Source: an uncultured Eubacteriales bacterium
Lineage (GTDB): Bacteria > Bacillota > Clostridia > Christensenellales > Borkfalkiaceae
Assembly: GCA_958405585.1 (NCBI GenBank)
Contig: CATYEP010000093.1
Location: forward strand, 1 to 7,223
DNA length: 7,223 bases
Direction: 5' to 3'
Below the pieces are notes generated by a model. That model saw nothing but the letters and a program-made list of their open reading frames with translations, did not search any database and was not told the DNA's origin. Below, one piece after another: positions 6,709 to 7,223 of this stretch (positions are counted from its first letter, which is position 1; every line of letters begins with the position of its first letter). The position numbers and the translations under genes were made by a program.

Positions 6709-7131
6709 TTATCCTTTCTGCCAATCCAATGCATCTTCAAACGAAAAAGAACCGTTCAGGCGTTTGACTTCTCTAACGCACTCGCCTCGCAGACGCTCCA
6801 AAGATACCTTGTCTACTTCCTGACTCGCTGCTAACAGATTCATCATCATTGCCATCTCAACCGCAAGCTTGAACAGTAGTCTGCTCTGCTTGTTGTCGCT
6901 CTCGGCAACGATCCCTTTCAATGTAGATGTGACGATATTAGGAAGATAGTTTTTATTCTCCTTTGCCGAAAGATATCCCGTGTAAAAAAGCACGGCTTTT
7001 TCGATAAATTCACTCTGCGAAGAGCAGTTGTCATCCTCCATATACCTCCCCACTAATTCCAGCGTGGACGGCTTTACCCAGAACTGAAACCGACGTTTAA
7101 TTTCCTTTCTGACATCTTCTTGTTTTTTCAT
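6709..7131 (-). CDS. Ribbon-helix-helix relaxosome accessory protein (MobC-like position)
   Basis: With the ATG at 7131 this is a 140-residue protein. Residues 14-22 (RFQFWVKPS) form the DNA-contacting strand, 23-35 helix A, and 40-54 (SEFIEKAVLFYTGYL) helix B of a ribbon-helix-helix fold. A second, all-helical part (about 62-140) contains LLFKLAVEMAMMMNLLA and LERLRGECVREVKRLNG. Proteins of this form sit directly before the relaxase in many clostridial elements, where the usual role of RHH partners is to bind oriT, help the relaxase, and often repress their own promoter. An alternative TTG start at 7143 would add four residues (the last of them before this ATG being G-G-S), but GGAGG would then be inside the gene, so I reject it. 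The stop is three bases before the relaxase start. Confidence 0.82.
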   Translation of the reverse strand: MKKQEDVRKEIKRRFQFWVKPSTLELVGRYMEDDNCSSQSEFIEKAVLFYTGYLSAKENKNYLPNIVTSTLKGIVAESDNKQSRLLFKLAVEMAMMMNLLAASQEVDKVSLERLRGECVREVKRLNGSFSFEDALDWQKG

Positions 7132-7223
7132 ACTTCCTCCCAAGCACCTTGCAAAGCACCGTTTTTTCCTTGCTTTTCCAAAGGCATCTCTTTATCACGG
7201 CACCGTATACGACATCAATGCCC
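7132..7223 (-). promoter_or_regulatory. Leader region with repeated GGTGC words; candidate operator or oriT flank
   Basis: No gene is seen in these 92 bases. On the coding strand the word ACGGTGC occurs at 7206-7200 and 7162-7156, and AAGGTGC at 7150-7144. The last two are extended to GGTGCTT and are exactly 12 bases apart. GCAAGG also occurs twice 21 bases apart (7173-7168 and 7152-7147). Ribbon-helix-helix proteins typically bind short repeats of this size near their own promoter or oriT, so the location is suggestive. A nic site or a good promoter cannot be pinned down, and the region is cut by the window edge. Confidence 0.35.
7136..7141 (-). promoter_or_regulatory. Ribosome binding site that fixes the RHH start
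   Basis: GGGAGG (7141-7136) sits four bases before the ATG at 7131. The in-frame TTG at 7143 overlaps the start of this site and has no purine-rich site of its own at a useful distance within view. Confidence 0.75.

Noticed and set aside
7197..7206. Small inverted repeat ACGG-CCGT with a two-base loop
   Set aside because: The four-base arms and two-base loop are too short for a stable hairpin or a convincing oriT stem.
7187..7219. Possible promoter with TTGATG and TAAAGA spaced 18 bases before the RHH gene
   Set aside because: Only four and three of six consensus bases match, so it is too weak to list as a promoter, although one may exist here or outside the window.

Overview
The window carries a compact, single-direction (minus strand) DNA-transfer module of a Gram-positive conjugative or mobilizable element. 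It reads from right to left and is followed by the start of a large secreted repeat protein that runs off the left edge. Strong AAGGAGG-type ribosome sites, three- to 63-base gaps and overlapping genes, together with a Tn1549-like set of protein families, point to a low- to mid-GC Firmicute of the class Clostridia, probably a gut anaerobe. A finer placement is not supported by the sequence.

Layout in transcription order: (1) 7223-7132, leader DNA with short repeated ACGGTGC-like words, a plausible operator or oriT flank; (2) 7131-6709, a ribbon-helix-helix relaxosome accessory protein; (3) 6705-4546, a MobP-type (MobP3/MobL-like) relaxase with an HxxHHPHVH metal site and a C-terminal array of about seven Sel1-like repeats; (4) 4531-3584, a DUF3991/TOPRIM primase-like protein with a degenerate N-terminal zinc-finger region and an acidic tail; (5) 3611-1746, a VirD4/TraG-type coupling ATPase; (6) 1749-1474, a small winged-helix protein; (7) 1410 to beyond base 1, a signal-peptide-bearing protein with tandem bacterial Ig-like repeats, of which only the first 470 codons are in the window.

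The likely division of labour is as follows. The RHH protein and relaxase bind and nick oriT. The TOPRIM protein handles DNA during or after transfer. The coupling ATPase delivers the relaxase-DNA complex to a type IV secretion channel. The wHTH protein may regulate the module. No channel genes (VirB4, VirB6, PrgI-like) are inside the window, so it cannot be decided here whether the element is self-transmissible or only mobilizable.

The least expected part is the left end: a secreted Ig-repeat surface protein directly downstream of the transfer genes, on the same strand and without a visible terminator between. Between it and the wHTH gene lies an excellent ribosome site followed by an ORF of only four codons. 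I see no RNA genes, CRISPR, insertion sequences or clear intrinsic terminators.
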